A stretch of 64,000 nt of DNA from UBA2588 sp002339805 (GTDB lineage Bacteria; Chloroflexota; Dehalococcoidia; Lucifugimonadales; UBA3495), in the NCBI GenBank assembly GCA_045562555.1, contig JBJKVO010000002.1:124001-188000 (forward strand), given 5' to 3'. Position 1 is the first letter of the stretch. Each line of letters starts with the position of its first letter. This document shows positions 25,602 through 34,755 of the stretch, piece after piece. A program made the position numbers and the translations under genes. Under the pieces are notes generated by a model. It saw only the letters and a list, made by a program, of their open reading frames with translations, did no database searches and was not told the origin of the DNA.

Positions 25602-26921
25602 ATGACACGGTATCTACCATATGGAGATATGGAAAAGCTTTTGTCTCTATCTAAGAGAAGGGGTTTCGTATTTCAAAGTAGCGAAATTTATGGCGGTCTC
25701 AGCTCTACTTGGGATTACGGTCCCCTAGGAGTTGAACTTAAACGAAATGTTAAAGAGGCTTGGTGGCGTAGCGTAGTGGTATCCAGAGATGATGTTGTAG
25801 GCTTGGATGCGGCGATTTTGATGCAAAGGCAAGTTTGGGAGGCTAGTGGTCATTTGGATAATTTCAGTGATCCGTTGGTTGAATGTAAAACCTGTCACAT
25901 TCGATTAAGAGAAGACCAACTTGAAACAGATGTATGCCCTGAATGTTCTGGGGAATTGACCGAACCAAGAAATTTCAACTTGATGTTTAAGACATTTCAA
26001 GGTCCAGTTGAAGAGACTGCTTCAGAAATATTTTTGCGCCCGGAAACAGCTCAAGGAATATTTGTTAATTTTAACAACGTGCTTAACAGCTCAAGAAAAA
26101 AATTGCCTTTTGGTATAGCACAGATAGGAAAATCCTTCCGCAATGAAATCACACCAGGAAACTTTACTTTCAGAACCAGAGAATTTGAACAAATGGAAAT
26201 TGAATTCTTTGTTACTCCTGGTGAAGATGATCAGTGGTTGCAGTCTTGGCTTAAAGAGCGGTATGACTGGTACATAAAGTATGGAATTAGAGAAGATAAT
26301 TTAAGGATCCGAAAACATGATGATTCTGAATTAGCTCACTACGCTAAGGAAACTTATGACATAGAGTACAGGTTTCCTTGGGGATGGGGCGAACTAGAAG
26401 GTATAGCTAACCGCACAGACTTTGACTTGACACAACATGCGCAAAGTAGTGGTACAGACATCTCGTATTTTGATGAAACTACTAAATCAAGATTTGTACC
26501 ATATGTTATTGAACCGTCTGGAGGAGTGGATAGGGCTACCCTTGCATTTTGGTTAGATGCTTATGATGAGGAACCTGACGGTGAATCAACCCGTACAGTG
26601 TTAAAGTTTCATAGATTATTAGCTCCTGTGACAGTTGCCATATTGCCTTTGAGTAAAAATGAAAAACTGGTACCTCTGACTAAAACTATTTTGGATCGTT
26701 TGAAATTTAAATTCAAATGCCAATATGACGATTCTCAAAGTATTGGGCGTAGATACAGAAGACAGGATGAAATAGGGACTCCTTTCTGTATAACTATAGA
26801 TTTCGATTCTTTAGATGATCATAAAGTCACTATTAGAGAACGAGATACTATGCATCAATCTAGAGTGTTTATTTCCGATATAGTAAGTGTTATCGAAGAC
26901 AAATTAGAACATAATTGGTGA
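25602..26921 (+). CDS. glyQS: Glycyl-tRNA synthetase, dimeric type
   Basis: A 439-aa class II synthetase of the alpha2 (eukaryote/archaea-like) type. Motifs seen: KRRGFVFQSSEIYGGLSSTWDYGPLG near the start, the zinc-binding CHIRLREDQ and CPECSGELTEPRNFNLMF, motif 2 FRNEITPGNFTFRTREFEQME, motif 3 around EPSGGVDRATLAFW, and a C-terminal anticodon-binding domain. It charges tRNA-Gly. GGAGG precedes the ATG. It is followed at 4 bp by birA. Confidence 0.93.
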   Translation: MTRYLPYGDMEKLLSLSKRRGFVFQSSEIYGGLSSTWDYGPLGVELKRNVKEAWWRSVVVSRDDVVGLDAAILMQRQVWEASGHLDNFSDPLVECKTCHIRLREDQLETDVCPECSGELTEPRNFNLMFKTFQGPVEETASEIFLRPETAQGIFVNFNNVLNSSRKKLPFGIAQIGKSFRNEITPGNFTFRTREFEQMEIEFFVTPGEDDQWLQSWLKERYDWYIKYGIREDNLRIRKHDDSELAHYAKETYDIEYRFPWGWGELEGIANRTDFDLTQHAQSSGTDISYFDETTKSRFVPYVIEPSGGVDRATLAFWLDAYDEEPDGESTRTVLKFHRLLAPVTVAILPLSKNEKLVPLTKTILDRLKFKFKCQYDDSQSIGRRYRRQDEIGTPFCITIDFDSLDDHKVTIRERDTMHQSRVFISDIVSVIEDKLEHNW

Positions 26922-26925
26922 CAGA

Positions 26926-27696
26926 GTGGATTATGTATCTAAACTGCTGAGAGAAGGCATTCAAACCAAAATAATTGGTAGTCACATTCAGTATTACGAA
27001 ACCATTGGCTCCACGATGGACGAAGTTCATGTGTTAGCAAGAAATGGCTGGTCCGAAGGTTTGGTTATTGTTGCTGATAATCAACTCTTGGGAAGAGGAC
27101 GCAAAGGTACAAGTTGGATATCCGAACCAGGAAACTTATTACTTTCCATACTGCTTAAACCAGATGTAAAACATCTAGAAGTGCTGCAACCAATGACCGC
27201 TATTTGTGTTCAAAAGGCTGTTCGTGCGATTACTGATATAGATATGAATTTAAAATGGCCAAATGATCTGATTGTACGGCAGACCAAAGTAGGGGGGATA
27301 TTGTTAGAATCTTCTGTAAAAAATGATTGTCTCGAATATGTTGTTATTGGAATTGGAGTTAATTTAATGTTGTCAAAAAAGCCACACAACCCGAATTATA
27401 TTGTTAGCGATTTGAGTGAGTTTGGTGCAAAAACTTTAGATAGAAGCAGTTTATTAAGAGAAATTTTAAGTAACTTGGATAGTTATTATTCTAAAATTGA
27501 TAAACCCGTTGAGATTTTTGAGGAATGGAAAGATCAATTAGATATCATAGGACAATTCGTAAGATTTAAATCAGGGGAAGACGTTCATAAAGGTGAAGTG
27601 ATTTCTGTGGGTGATAACGGATCGTTAGAATTGCGAGTAGCAAATGGTGGGATTATGAATTTCACTACCGGAGATATTATAGAGGTGTATGAATAG
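26926..27696 (+). CDS. birA: Biotin-[acetyl-CoA-carboxylase] ligase
   Basis: A 256-aa biotin protein ligase, catalysing biotinyl-AMP formation and transfer to carrier proteins. The catalytic domain has GRGRKGTSWISEPGNLLLS (the biotinyl-AMP loop), KWPNDLIV with its Lys, and KVGGILLES. A short SH3-like C-terminal domain follows. There is no N-terminal HTH, so it is the monofunctional class and not a biotin repressor. The GTG start is 4 bp after glyQS, and the stop abuts the next SDR gene. Confidence 0.9.
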   Translation: MDYVSKLLREGIQTKIIGSHIQYYETIGSTMDEVHVLARNGWSEGLVIVADNQLLGRGRKGTSWISEPGNLLLSILLKPDVKHLEVLQPMTAICVQKAVRAITDIDMNLKWPNDLIVRQTKVGGILLESSVKNDCLEYVVIGIGVNLMLSKKPHNPNYIVSDLSEFGAKTLDRSSLLREILSNLDSYYSKIDKPVEIFEEWKDQLDIIGQFVRFKSGEDVHKGEVISVGDNGSLELRVANGGIMNFTTGDIIEVYE

Positions 27697-28509
27697 ATGT
27701 TAGATGGATTAAGTTTAAACGGAAAAACAGTACTGATTACAGGTGGGGGCACAGGGCTGGGGTTGGAAATGGTTAAGTTTTTGTCTAGAGCAGGTGCAGA
27801 TATATGTGTCGCGGGCCGACGGGTAGCTCCATTAAATTACGCTGTGGAAACAGTATTTGAGAATGGACAGAAAGGATTGGCTGTGCCTACGGATGTGAGT
27901 GATTCTTATCAAGTTAAATTGCTAGTTGAAAAGACTTTACAAGAATTCGGGAAAATTGACGTTTTGATTAACAATGCAGCCCTTGTCGAAGATAATATAG
28001 TCAAGCCTATCTGGGATATTGAAGATACGGAATGGCAAAGTGCAATTGATGTGAATCTTTCCGGAGCTTTTTATTGTTCCCGAGAGGTAGCTAAGCATAT
28101 GGCAGACCGTGGATCCGGGAAAATAATTAATACAGCATCTGGCTTTGGGTTAAGGGGTGGTAAAGATATATATACATACTGCTGTACAAAAGGTGGTATC
28201 GTGCAACTCACTAAAGTTTTATCGTTTAGTTTGGCAAGATATAACATAACTGCTAACACTATTGTGCCTGGATTTATACCCACGGAGGCAACAGAATCAG
28301 AATTTAGGACAACTTTGCCTAAATCAGGCGAATTCTTGCCATCAGGTGAATTGGGACAACCGAAACATATAGGTCCGATAGCAGTATTTCTTTCATCTGA
28401 GGCCTCTGATTACATGACTGGCGAGATATTCACTTTAGACGGGGGAGGACTATCGGCAGGAATTGCCCCTACTGGATATGCCCCAATTATCGGTTTTCAG
28501 GAGGTATAA
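27697..28509 (+). CDS. Short-chain dehydrogenase/reductase, active-site intact
   Basis: A 270-aa classical SDR: nucleotide motif ITGGGTGLG (residues 14-22), NNAALVED, the catalytic Ser in NTASGFG, and YxxxK in YTYCCTKGG. The C-terminal block is DYMTGEIFTLDGG. It oxidises or reduces a secondary alcohol/ketone with NAD(P); the substrate is unknown. It begins directly at the birA stop and is followed at once by a second, degenerate SDR, suggesting a two-subunit arrangement. Confidence 0.88.
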   Translation: MLDGLSLNGKTVLITGGGTGLGLEMVKFLSRAGADICVAGRRVAPLNYAVETVFENGQKGLAVPTDVSDSYQVKLLVEKTLQEFGKIDVLINNAALVEDNIVKPIWDIEDTEWQSAIDVNLSGAFYCSREVAKHMADRGSGKIINTASGFGLRGGKDIYTYCCTKGGIVQLTKVLSFSLARYNITANTIVPGFIPTEATESEFRTTLPKSGEFLPSGELGQPKHIGPIAVFLSSEASDYMTGEIFTLDGGGLSAGIAPTGYAPIIGFQEV

Positions 28510-28510
28510 A

Positions 28511-29263
28511 ATGCCCGTATTAGACGAATTTTCATTAAATAACCAGTTGGTTGTAGTTTGTATTTCAAACACAATTGAAACTGCTTACCTAGCCAAATAC
28601 CTGGCGTTTGCAGGGGCAGAATTATATGTGTTGGCCCAGACCGAGGAATTGCTTGATGAGACCACACAAATACTGGGAGAACCGGTTAACGGCAAAGTAA
28701 TAGATTTACAAAACAAATCCAGTATTGTTTCCGCTAGAGACCAGATTATTGAGATGAAAGGGCAAGTACATGGTCTTGTAATTGATAGTAGAGGCACACT
28801 CGCTAAACCTATGGCTGATGTGACCCAGGAGGAATGGGATTTAGTAATGAATTACAATGTGAAAGCCACATTCTTTCTCTACCAAGCATTTGGAGAGTGC
28901 ATGCAGGATTCAGGTTACGGCAGAATAGTTAACATAACATCACAATTAGGTGATCGTGCGGTAGATAATTTATCTGTCTTTTCAGCTAGCCAGGCCGCAG
29001 TGCATTCATTGACGAAGTCTATGACTGTTGAATATTCAAAATACTCTATTCGAATCAATACTATAGCTACTGGATGGACTTCCACGGAAGAAATTGACTT
29101 AGAAGTACAACGAAAAGAACTCTTGGTACGCTTCATACCTCTTAGAAGAAAAGGTGTACCGGCGGATTTGGGACCACTGTTAGTGTTTTTGTGCTCTGAA
29201 AGTTGCGATTACACCACCGGGCAACCTATTTTCATTAACGGAGGATTGACCTCTAGGCCATGA
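28511..29263 (+). CDS. SDR-fold protein lacking catalytic Tyr/Lys (pseudo-enzyme)
   Basis: A 250-aa SDR-fold protein. I choose the ATG at 28511 after GGAGGT; a longer frame from 28463 has no ribosome site and overlaps the previous gene. The Gly-rich cofactor loop is lost (VVVCISNTIETA), NNAG reads DSRG, and YxxxK reads FSASQ (Phe157, Gln161), while the Ser (S144) and the C-terminal TTGQPIFINGG remain. It is therefore probably not a dehydrogenase on its own. Being the immediate neighbour of an intact SDR, it may be a structural partner, as in the heteromeric BbsCD dehydrogenase. Confidence 0.8.
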   Translation: MPVLDEFSLNNQLVVVCISNTIETAYLAKYLAFAGAELYVLAQTEELLDETTQILGEPVNGKVIDLQNKSSIVSARDQIIEMKGQVHGLVIDSRGTLAKPMADVTQEEWDLVMNYNVKATFFLYQAFGECMQDSGYGRIVNITSQLGDRAVDNLSVFSASQAAVHSLTKSMTVEYSKYSIRINTIATGWTSTEEIDLEVQRKELLVRFIPLRRKGVPADLGPLLVFLCSESCDYTTGQPIFINGGLTSRP

Positions 29264-29327
29264 TTATTTGTAAAGGCTTTGTGTAGGAGCATGGTACAAT
29301 TAACCCATTAAAATAGAGAGATTTATC

Positions 29328-30530
29328 ATGGATCCAGTCAAACCATCGTCAGGCATGGGGAATCTTCCTGACATTAGGTTCGAAGAAAAACAAACTATAT
29401 TGCAGCAATTTAATTCATTTATGAATGCTGCTAGTTATACTAATATTGAAGTTCCTATAATGGATAACACTGAGCTATTCTTAAAAAAATCAGATGGGCA
29501 ATTGGCTCCTCAAATGTATAGCTTTAGAGATCCTTTGGGGCAACAGGTCAGTCTCAGGCCAGAGATTACCACTCAGGTAATGAATTATTATCTCGGGGAA
29601 GCAACAGAAATAACAGAACACAGATATCAATATCAAGGGCCAGTTTTTCGCTTTTCTGAAACTCGTAATACTCAGACTCAGTTCACACAGATGGGAGCTG
29701 AATACATCGGAGGGAGTGGACCCGACGTTGATATTGAAATTCTTGAATTGGCAATTAAATTCTTAGGGAATATAGGATTCGATTCATATCAATGCACAAT
29801 GGCAGACCTTAATCTTGTTCATTACATTATTGATAACTTTGGATTGTCCATTAAGGCGAAGAATAAGATCGTGGAAAATATTCAAATATTTAAACAAGGA
29901 TCTGCCACCATTCATAAATTTGGTGAACAACTATCCAGTACTACAGTTACAGGTGATAGTAGCAAAGATAGTTATTTGTCTTCTGCAATCAAAGACCTCT
30001 CAGAAGGGCAGGCCCGGCAAGTGTTGTCAGGGTTTTTGGGTTGGGTTAATGGGAGCATTGAAGAAGGTTCTCTTGGACGTCGATCACATGAAGACGTAGT
30101 CTCTAGATTAATAGATAAGTTAAGAAACACTGATTCATTGGAAAACATTCAAAAATGCTTATCAGTTATTGAAAACTTAATTAAAATTAAAGGAAGTCCC
30201 GACGAGGCTATAACAAAGGCACGTGCTTTATTTAGTGATCAAGCCTACCCGCTAGATCTCATTGATCAATTTCAAGGGACGATCAATGAATTGAATAACA
30301 GAGTCTCTAAAAAATGTGAACTTATTATAGATTTTGGATTAGTGAAAGATTTTGGTTATTACAACGGAATCATTTTTGAACTAACCGATCTCGCTACTAA
30401 TCAGCTTATGGGTGGTGGTGGTAGATATGATGGTTTGGCTAAGACATTAGGGGCTGGACGGGATGTTAAAGCTTTAGGATTCGCTTTTGATCTTGATAAA
30501 GTGTTACAAAATCGGACAGGTATTGCGTAG
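29328..30530 (+). CDS. hisZ: ATP phosphoribosyltransferase regulatory subunit HisZ
   Basis: A 400-aa HisRS-like protein without the C-terminal anticodon-binding domain. Motif 2 is present (LRPEITTQVMNYY, VFRFSETRNTQTQFTQMGAE), and the second signature GGGGRYDGLAK is seen, but the HisRS motif LVRGLDYY reads LVKDFGYY, losing the catalytic Arg. This fits HisZ, which activates the short form of HisG. It is the first gene of a his operon, 3 bp before hisG. The accompanying HisG appears to be the long form, which usually does without HisZ. Confidence 0.85.
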   Translation: MDPVKPSSGMGNLPDIRFEEKQTILQQFNSFMNAASYTNIEVPIMDNTELFLKKSDGQLAPQMYSFRDPLGQQVSLRPEITTQVMNYYLGEATEITEHRYQYQGPVFRFSETRNTQTQFTQMGAEYIGGSGPDVDIEILELAIKFLGNIGFDSYQCTMADLNLVHYIIDNFGLSIKAKNKIVENIQIFKQGSATIHKFGEQLSSTTVTGDSSKDSYLSSAIKDLSEGQARQVLSGFLGWVNGSIEEGSLGRRSHEDVVSRLIDKLRNTDSLENIQKCLSVIENLIKIKGSPDEAITKARALFSDQAYPLDLIDQFQGTINELNNRVSKKCELIIDFGLVKDFGYYNGIIFELTDLATNQLMGGGGRYDGLAKTLGAGRDVKALGFAFDLDKVLQNRTGIA

Positions 30531-30532
30531 TT

Positions 30533-31546
30533 ATGACAGTAATTAAAGAAAATAATGAGGAATTAGTTATTGTTATCCCTAGTGATGGGGAGCTTCATAA
30601 AAATACCATGGACTTCATGGATAAATGCGGATTAAAGATACGCCCTACCAGTTCACGGGGATATACAGGATCTATTCCGAGCATGCCAGGGGTATCTGTT
30701 TTGATGCAAAGAACTGCAGATATTACCAATAAGATAGAGGATTTTAGCGCTGATATTGGGATTACTGGCTTAGATAGGTATTTGGAATATAAAACAGATG
30801 ACAGGTACGTCGGGAAAATTGTAAGTGATCTTGGTTACGGTGGCTGTGACTTTGTTTTAGCTGTTCCGGATTCATGGATCGACGTTAATGGGTTGGAAGA
30901 CTTGTCGGATTTGACTAATGAATACCGTCAAAAAGGCCTTGATTTGCGTATTGCTACGAAATATCCCAAACTGTTGAATAATTATTTATATGATAATGGT
31001 ATATATAATTATCGTATCGTTGCAGTGAGCGGCGCACTTGAAGCTGCTCCTGCTGCCGGTTACGCTGACCTGATTGCTGATTTGACAGCTACAGGGACTA
31101 CATTGCGAGCAAACAACTTGAAACAAATAAACGAGGGCACAGTATTACGGTCACAAGCCTGTTTGATCGGAAATCCCGAATCCATTAATAACAACAAATA
31201 TAAATTTGAATTGACTACAAAATTAATTGATTTAATTAAATCTAATATTAGAGCTGAGGAATACTATAGATTAACTGCTAATGTTTTGTGTGATTCTGAA
31301 GAGAATTTAGCCGCTTTAATATTGTCTCATCCTGACATTTCAGGTTTGCACGGCCCCACTTTATCCAGATTGCATAACAAATCTGACATGTCTTGGTTCA
31401 GTGTAAGCGTAGTAGTGCCTAAATATAACCTCTCAAGTTGTGTATCTCAGATCCGAGAATGTGGAGGAGTCAGCATCGCTGCTTCTAAAATAGACTACTT
31501 ATTCAATGAAGAAGTGGTTGAAAACGATCGAATTTTTATCGCTTAG
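30533..31546 (+). CDS. hisG: ATP phosphoribosyltransferase HisG, long form
   Basis: A 337-aa HisG, catalysing the first step of histidine synthesis from ATP and PRPP. The catalytic two-lobed domain includes ADIGITGLDRY, ELEAAPAAGYADLIADLTATGTT-like PRPP loop (GYADLIADLTATGTT) and GTVLRSQACLI. Residues after about 240 form the ACT-like HisG_C domain (DMSWFSVSVVVPK, IRECGGVSIAAS), which in long-form enzymes binds histidine for feedback inhibition. Short-form HisG is about 210 aa. It is preceded by hisZ and followed by an unrelated PLC-like gene. Confidence 0.88.
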   Translation: MTVIKENNEELVIVIPSDGELHKNTMDFMDKCGLKIRPTSSRGYTGSIPSMPGVSVLMQRTADITNKIEDFSADIGITGLDRYLEYKTDDRYVGKIVSDLGYGGCDFVLAVPDSWIDVNGLEDLSDLTNEYRQKGLDLRIATKYPKLLNNYLYDNGIYNYRIVAVSGALEAAPAAGYADLIADLTATGTTLRANNLKQINEGTVLRSQACLIGNPESINNNKYKFELTTKLIDLIKSNIRAEEYYRLTANVLCDSEENLAALILSHPDISGLHGPTLSRLHNKSDMSWFSVSVVVPKYNLSSCVSQIRECGGVSIAASKIDYLFNEEVVENDRIFIA

Positions 31547-31555
31547 GTTATACCA

Positions 31556-32302
31556 ATGCCGAACTTACCGTTTCATATAGCAACAGCACACAAAATAGCT
31601 GATGTTTTGGGTGACAAATATGTTCAGAAAGACATGATAGGGTATTGTTTGTTTGGCTCTACTGTCCCTGATATTCGAGCTATGACCAAGAATTCTAGGG
31701 CCCAAACACACTTTACTGAGTTGACTGTAACGGATATTGGAACTGGAGCTAAAAACATGTTTGATTCATATCCTGAATTGATCATGGAATCAAATGATGC
31801 ACCTATGAAGGCTTTTATGTGTGGATATATAAGTCATTTGATTTGTGATGAAACGTGGATAACACGGATGTATCGACCACACTTTTCTCAAGAGCATAGA
31901 AGTTGTACAGAAATTGAATCTAACCTTTGGGATAGAGCTTTGCAACTAGAATTGGATCGTGATTCTCTTTCGGTGATAGAACAGAATGGATTGCTAGAGC
32001 CATTTCCTATGGACTTAAATGGGATCGAATTAGCATTTGTGTCTGAAAACGAATTATGTGACTGGCAAGAATGGGTAATGAAATTAAGTGGTCGTGGTTT
32101 TTCTTGGGATAGGCTGTACAATGCTATGAATCGAATGCACCGGGATGATTCTTCGGTCTCAACTATGGTTGATGATTTTATAATCGATATAGAATCTAAT
32201 TTGGATATAATACATGATTACCTGGAAACCGATATACTTTCCTGGTATCTGGATAACACTGTATCTGTATCTGTTGAAACAATTAAGAGGTATATAAAGT
32301 GA
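31556..32302 (+). CDS. Zinc-dependent phospholipase C-like domain protein
   Basis: A 248-aa protein resembling the Zn-dependent phospholipase C/S1-P1-like domain. PFHIATAHKIA, FGSTVPDIRAM, a His in RAQTHFTELT and GYISHLICDETW supply the His/Asp metal-ligand pattern. There is no signal peptide, unlike secreted PLCs, so it is presumably cytosolic. It lies inside the his operon: 9 bp after hisG and overlapping the hisD start by 4 bp. A role in histidine synthesis is not known for this family; a phosphatase-like function is possible but only conjecture. Confidence 0.7.
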   Translation: MPNLPFHIATAHKIADVLGDKYVQKDMIGYCLFGSTVPDIRAMTKNSRAQTHFTELTVTDIGTGAKNMFDSYPELIMESNDAPMKAFMCGYISHLICDETWITRMYRPHFSQEHRSCTEIESNLWDRALQLELDRDSLSVIEQNGLLEPFPMDLNGIELAFVSENELCDWQEWVMKLSGRGFSWDRLYNAMNRMHRDDSSVSTMVDDFIIDIESNLDIIHDYLETDILSWYLDNTVSVSVETIKRYIK

Positions 32303-33654
32303 AACTGACATTACTGAAAGGAACTTCAGAGGCGTCTGATTTATTACAAAGACAAGATCCTTTAGATATGGATGCAATTTCTAGTACTGTCATACAAAGG
32401 ACAGAAGAAGTGTTTGGAGCAGGTGTATCTCCTGCGCAGTCTGTTGTGAAAATCATTGAGGAAGTTCGTCAGAATGGAGATGAAGCTGTTTTAAAGTATG
32501 CCAGGATGTTTGATGATCCAGATATTAGCAGCACCTCATATGACTTGTCTTTGCTCGACCAAGCCGAATCTCAAATTCCCAAAAAATTGTGGAATTCTCT
32601 GGAATTAGCAGCTGAACGGATTCGTGACTTTCATTCCAAGACCATGCCTAAAATGGAGATTAAAACTTCGGCTGGTATATCAGAAATTGTTAAACCTCTC
32701 CAAAACATAGGGGTGTATGTGCCTGGTGGCACAGCGGCATATCCTTCTACAGTTCTTATGACAGTTATTCCCGCTAAAATTGCAGGATGCGAATCGGTAT
32801 GTATGGTCACCCCTAAACTCGCAGGCCGAGATATGAATCCGGTGGTTTTGGCAGCAGCAAAATTAGCTGGTGTGGATGCTGTGTATCAAGTGGGAGGTGT
32901 TCCTAGTATTGCCGCCTTAGCTTATGGTACTGAGAGCATTCCTAAAGTTGATAAAATATGTGGCCCCGGTAATGTGTTGGTTGCATACGCTAAGAAGATG
33001 GTCCAAGGTCAGGTGGACATAGATGGCATTTTTGGACCTACTGAAACTATAGTTATTGCTGATAAATCTGCGTCTGCTGAATTTTGTGCAGCTGATATGA
33101 TAGCGCAGGCGGAACATGATCCTATGGCTACAGCTATACTTATAACCGATGATTGTAATTTAATAGGAGAGGTCGAAAATGCTTTAGACAGTCAACTTAG
33201 TCAGCATGACAGAGGAGAACTTGCGCGCCAAGCGCTTCTTACAAGAGGGAAAATAGTACTTGTTGAAAATTTGGCAGAAGGCATTGAGATTGCGAACTCT
33301 GTAGCTCCTGAACATTTGTGTTTGATGGTTGAAAATACTGCATATTGGAAAACCCAAGTTAAGAATGCAGGAGGCTTGTTTTTAGGAGAGTATTCACCTG
33401 AAGTAATGGGTGATTATGTTGCAGGTCCCAGCCATGTAATGCCAACAGGGGGCACCGCACGGTTTAGTTCAGCATTAAGCGTGCATCATTTTTTAAAAAC
33501 GATGCCAGTCGTTGAGTTAACTAGCAAAGAATTTGGCGCCTTGGCTCCAGATGCAGTTAATATCGCTCAAGCGGAAGGCCTGACGGCCCATTCAAATGCG
33601 CTGTCTATCAGATTGGATAATTTGTCAAAAAATGTTCAGAAAGGGAGTGTATAG
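32299..33654 (+). CDS. hisD: Histidinol dehydrogenase
   Basis: A 451-aa HisD, the zinc-dependent NAD enzyme oxidising L-histidinol to histidine. GVYVPGGTAAYPSTVLM, VDKICGPGNVLVAYAK, DGIFGPTETIVIAD, MIAQAEHDPMATAILIT and GPSHVMPTGGTARFSS are all family blocks containing the zinc and substrate residues. The GTG start overlaps the preceding gene by 4 bp. The stop is 1 bp before the hisC start. Length is slightly above the usual 430. Confidence 0.95.
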   Translation: MKLTLLKGTSEASDLLQRQDPLDMDAISSTVIQRTEEVFGAGVSPAQSVVKIIEEVRQNGDEAVLKYARMFDDPDISSTSYDLSLLDQAESQIPKKLWNSLELAAERIRDFHSKTMPKMEIKTSAGISEIVKPLQNIGVYVPGGTAAYPSTVLMTVIPAKIAGCESVCMVTPKLAGRDMNPVVLAAAKLAGVDAVYQVGGVPSIAALAYGTESIPKVDKICGPGNVLVAYAKKMVQGQVDIDGIFGPTETIVIADKSASAEFCAADMIAQAEHDPMATAILITDDCNLIGEVENALDSQLSQHDRGELARQALLTRGKIVLVENLAEGIEIANSVAPEHLCLMVENTAYWKTQVKNAGGLFLGEYSPEVMGDYVAGPSHVMPTGGTARFSSALSVHHFLKTMPVVELTSKEFGALAPDAVNIAQAEGLTAHSNALSIRLDNLSKNVQKGSV

Positions 33655-33655
33655 A

Positions 33656-34750
33656 GTGTCTCATTGGAAAGAACTTCTTTTAGACCATATAAAAGCTATT
33701 GAAACCTATCAAGGTGTAGAATCTCCGGACACAATCGCAGCAAAAACAGGCATTAATATAGACGATATCATCAAATTAAATGGTAATGAGAATCCATATG
33801 GTTTCAGTGCGATGGTAAAAACTTATTTAGGGAACTACGATAATTATAATTTATATCCAGACCCCAATCAGGAAAAACTTAGGCATACTCTAGCGGAATA
33901 TGCAGGGACTGATTATCAGAATATAGTGGCAGGTAATGGAGCTGATGAATTAATAGATCTTTTGATTAGGATATTCGTCGGTATTGGTGATGAAGTAATA
34001 ATACCAACTCCTACGTTTGGAATGTACTCGTTCGGCACAGAGATAGTTGGCGGCAGAGTAATTAATGTTCCTAGAGATGATGGATATGACATTAATGTGA
34101 AAGAAATCATTGAAGCAATCACAGATCGTACTAAGATCATATTCTTGACCTCTCCAAATAACCCTACGGGTAACTTGGTTTCCTCGGAGGATGTATCGGA
34201 ACTGCTGGAAAATGATGTCATTGTAGTGGTCGATGAAACTTATTATGAATTTTGTAAAATGACACATATGGGGTTGCTCTCGGATTACCCTAATCTGGTG
34301 ATATTAAGAACGTTCAGTAAATGGGCGGGTTTAGCTGGCTTGCGTATAGGTTTTGGTATTATGGATCCCGAATTAGTTGAGACAATAATGGCAATGAAAC
34401 CCCCATATAATGTGAATTTAGCTGCTGAGATAGCCATATATGCCTCTCTTGAAGACAAAGATAGGTTAATTGCTAGGGTGGATGAGATAGTTTCGGAAAG
34501 GGAAAGAGTATTTGGCATATTGAATGGTCTAGAAGGTATAAAATTGTATCCATCTATGGGTAATTTCATCTTATGTGAGTTCAATGGAGGTATCGGCAAA
34601 GTAATTTATGATGCTTTATGTGAAAAAGGCATATACTTAAGATACTTCGGTAAACCCCCTTTGGACGATTCCATCAGATTTAGCATAGGGAAACCTAAAG
34701 AAAATGAAATAGTGATGCGAGAAATAACGACAATTCTCGATGGGAGATAA
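33656..34750 (+). CDS. hisC: Histidinol-phosphate aminotransferase
   Basis: A 364-aa class I/II PLP aminotransferase. KLNGNENPYG is the HisC-type N-terminus; VVDETYYEF and TFSKWAGLAGLRIGF hold the cofactor Asp-Tyr and the Schiff-base Lys. It converts imidazole acetol phosphate to histidinol phosphate. I set the start at GTG 33656 (V-S-H-W) with AAAGGGA upstream; a longer frame from 33596 runs into hisD and is not needed. The next gene, hisB, starts 5 bp after the stop. Confidence 0.92.
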   Translation: MSHWKELLLDHIKAIETYQGVESPDTIAAKTGINIDDIIKLNGNENPYGFSAMVKTYLGNYDNYNLYPDPNQEKLRHTLAEYAGTDYQNIVAGNGADELIDLLIRIFVGIGDEVIIPTPTFGMYSFGTEIVGGRVINVPRDDGYDINVKEIIEAITDRTKIIFLTSPNNPTGNLVSSEDVSELLENDVIVVVDETYYEFCKMTHMGLLSDYPNLVILRTFSKWAGLAGLRIGFGIMDPELVETIMAMKPPYNVNLAAEIAIYASLEDKDRLIARVDEIVSERERVFGILNGLEGIKLYPSMGNFILCEFNGGIGKVIYDALCEKGIYLRYFGKPPLDDSIRFSIGKPKENEIVMREITTILDGR

Positions 34751-34755
34751 ATGCA

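Noticed and set aside
29328..30530. Histidyl-tRNA synthetase
   Set aside because: No anticodon-binding domain, the catalytic Arg motif is changed to LVKDFGYY, and the gene opens a his operon, all pointing to HisZ.
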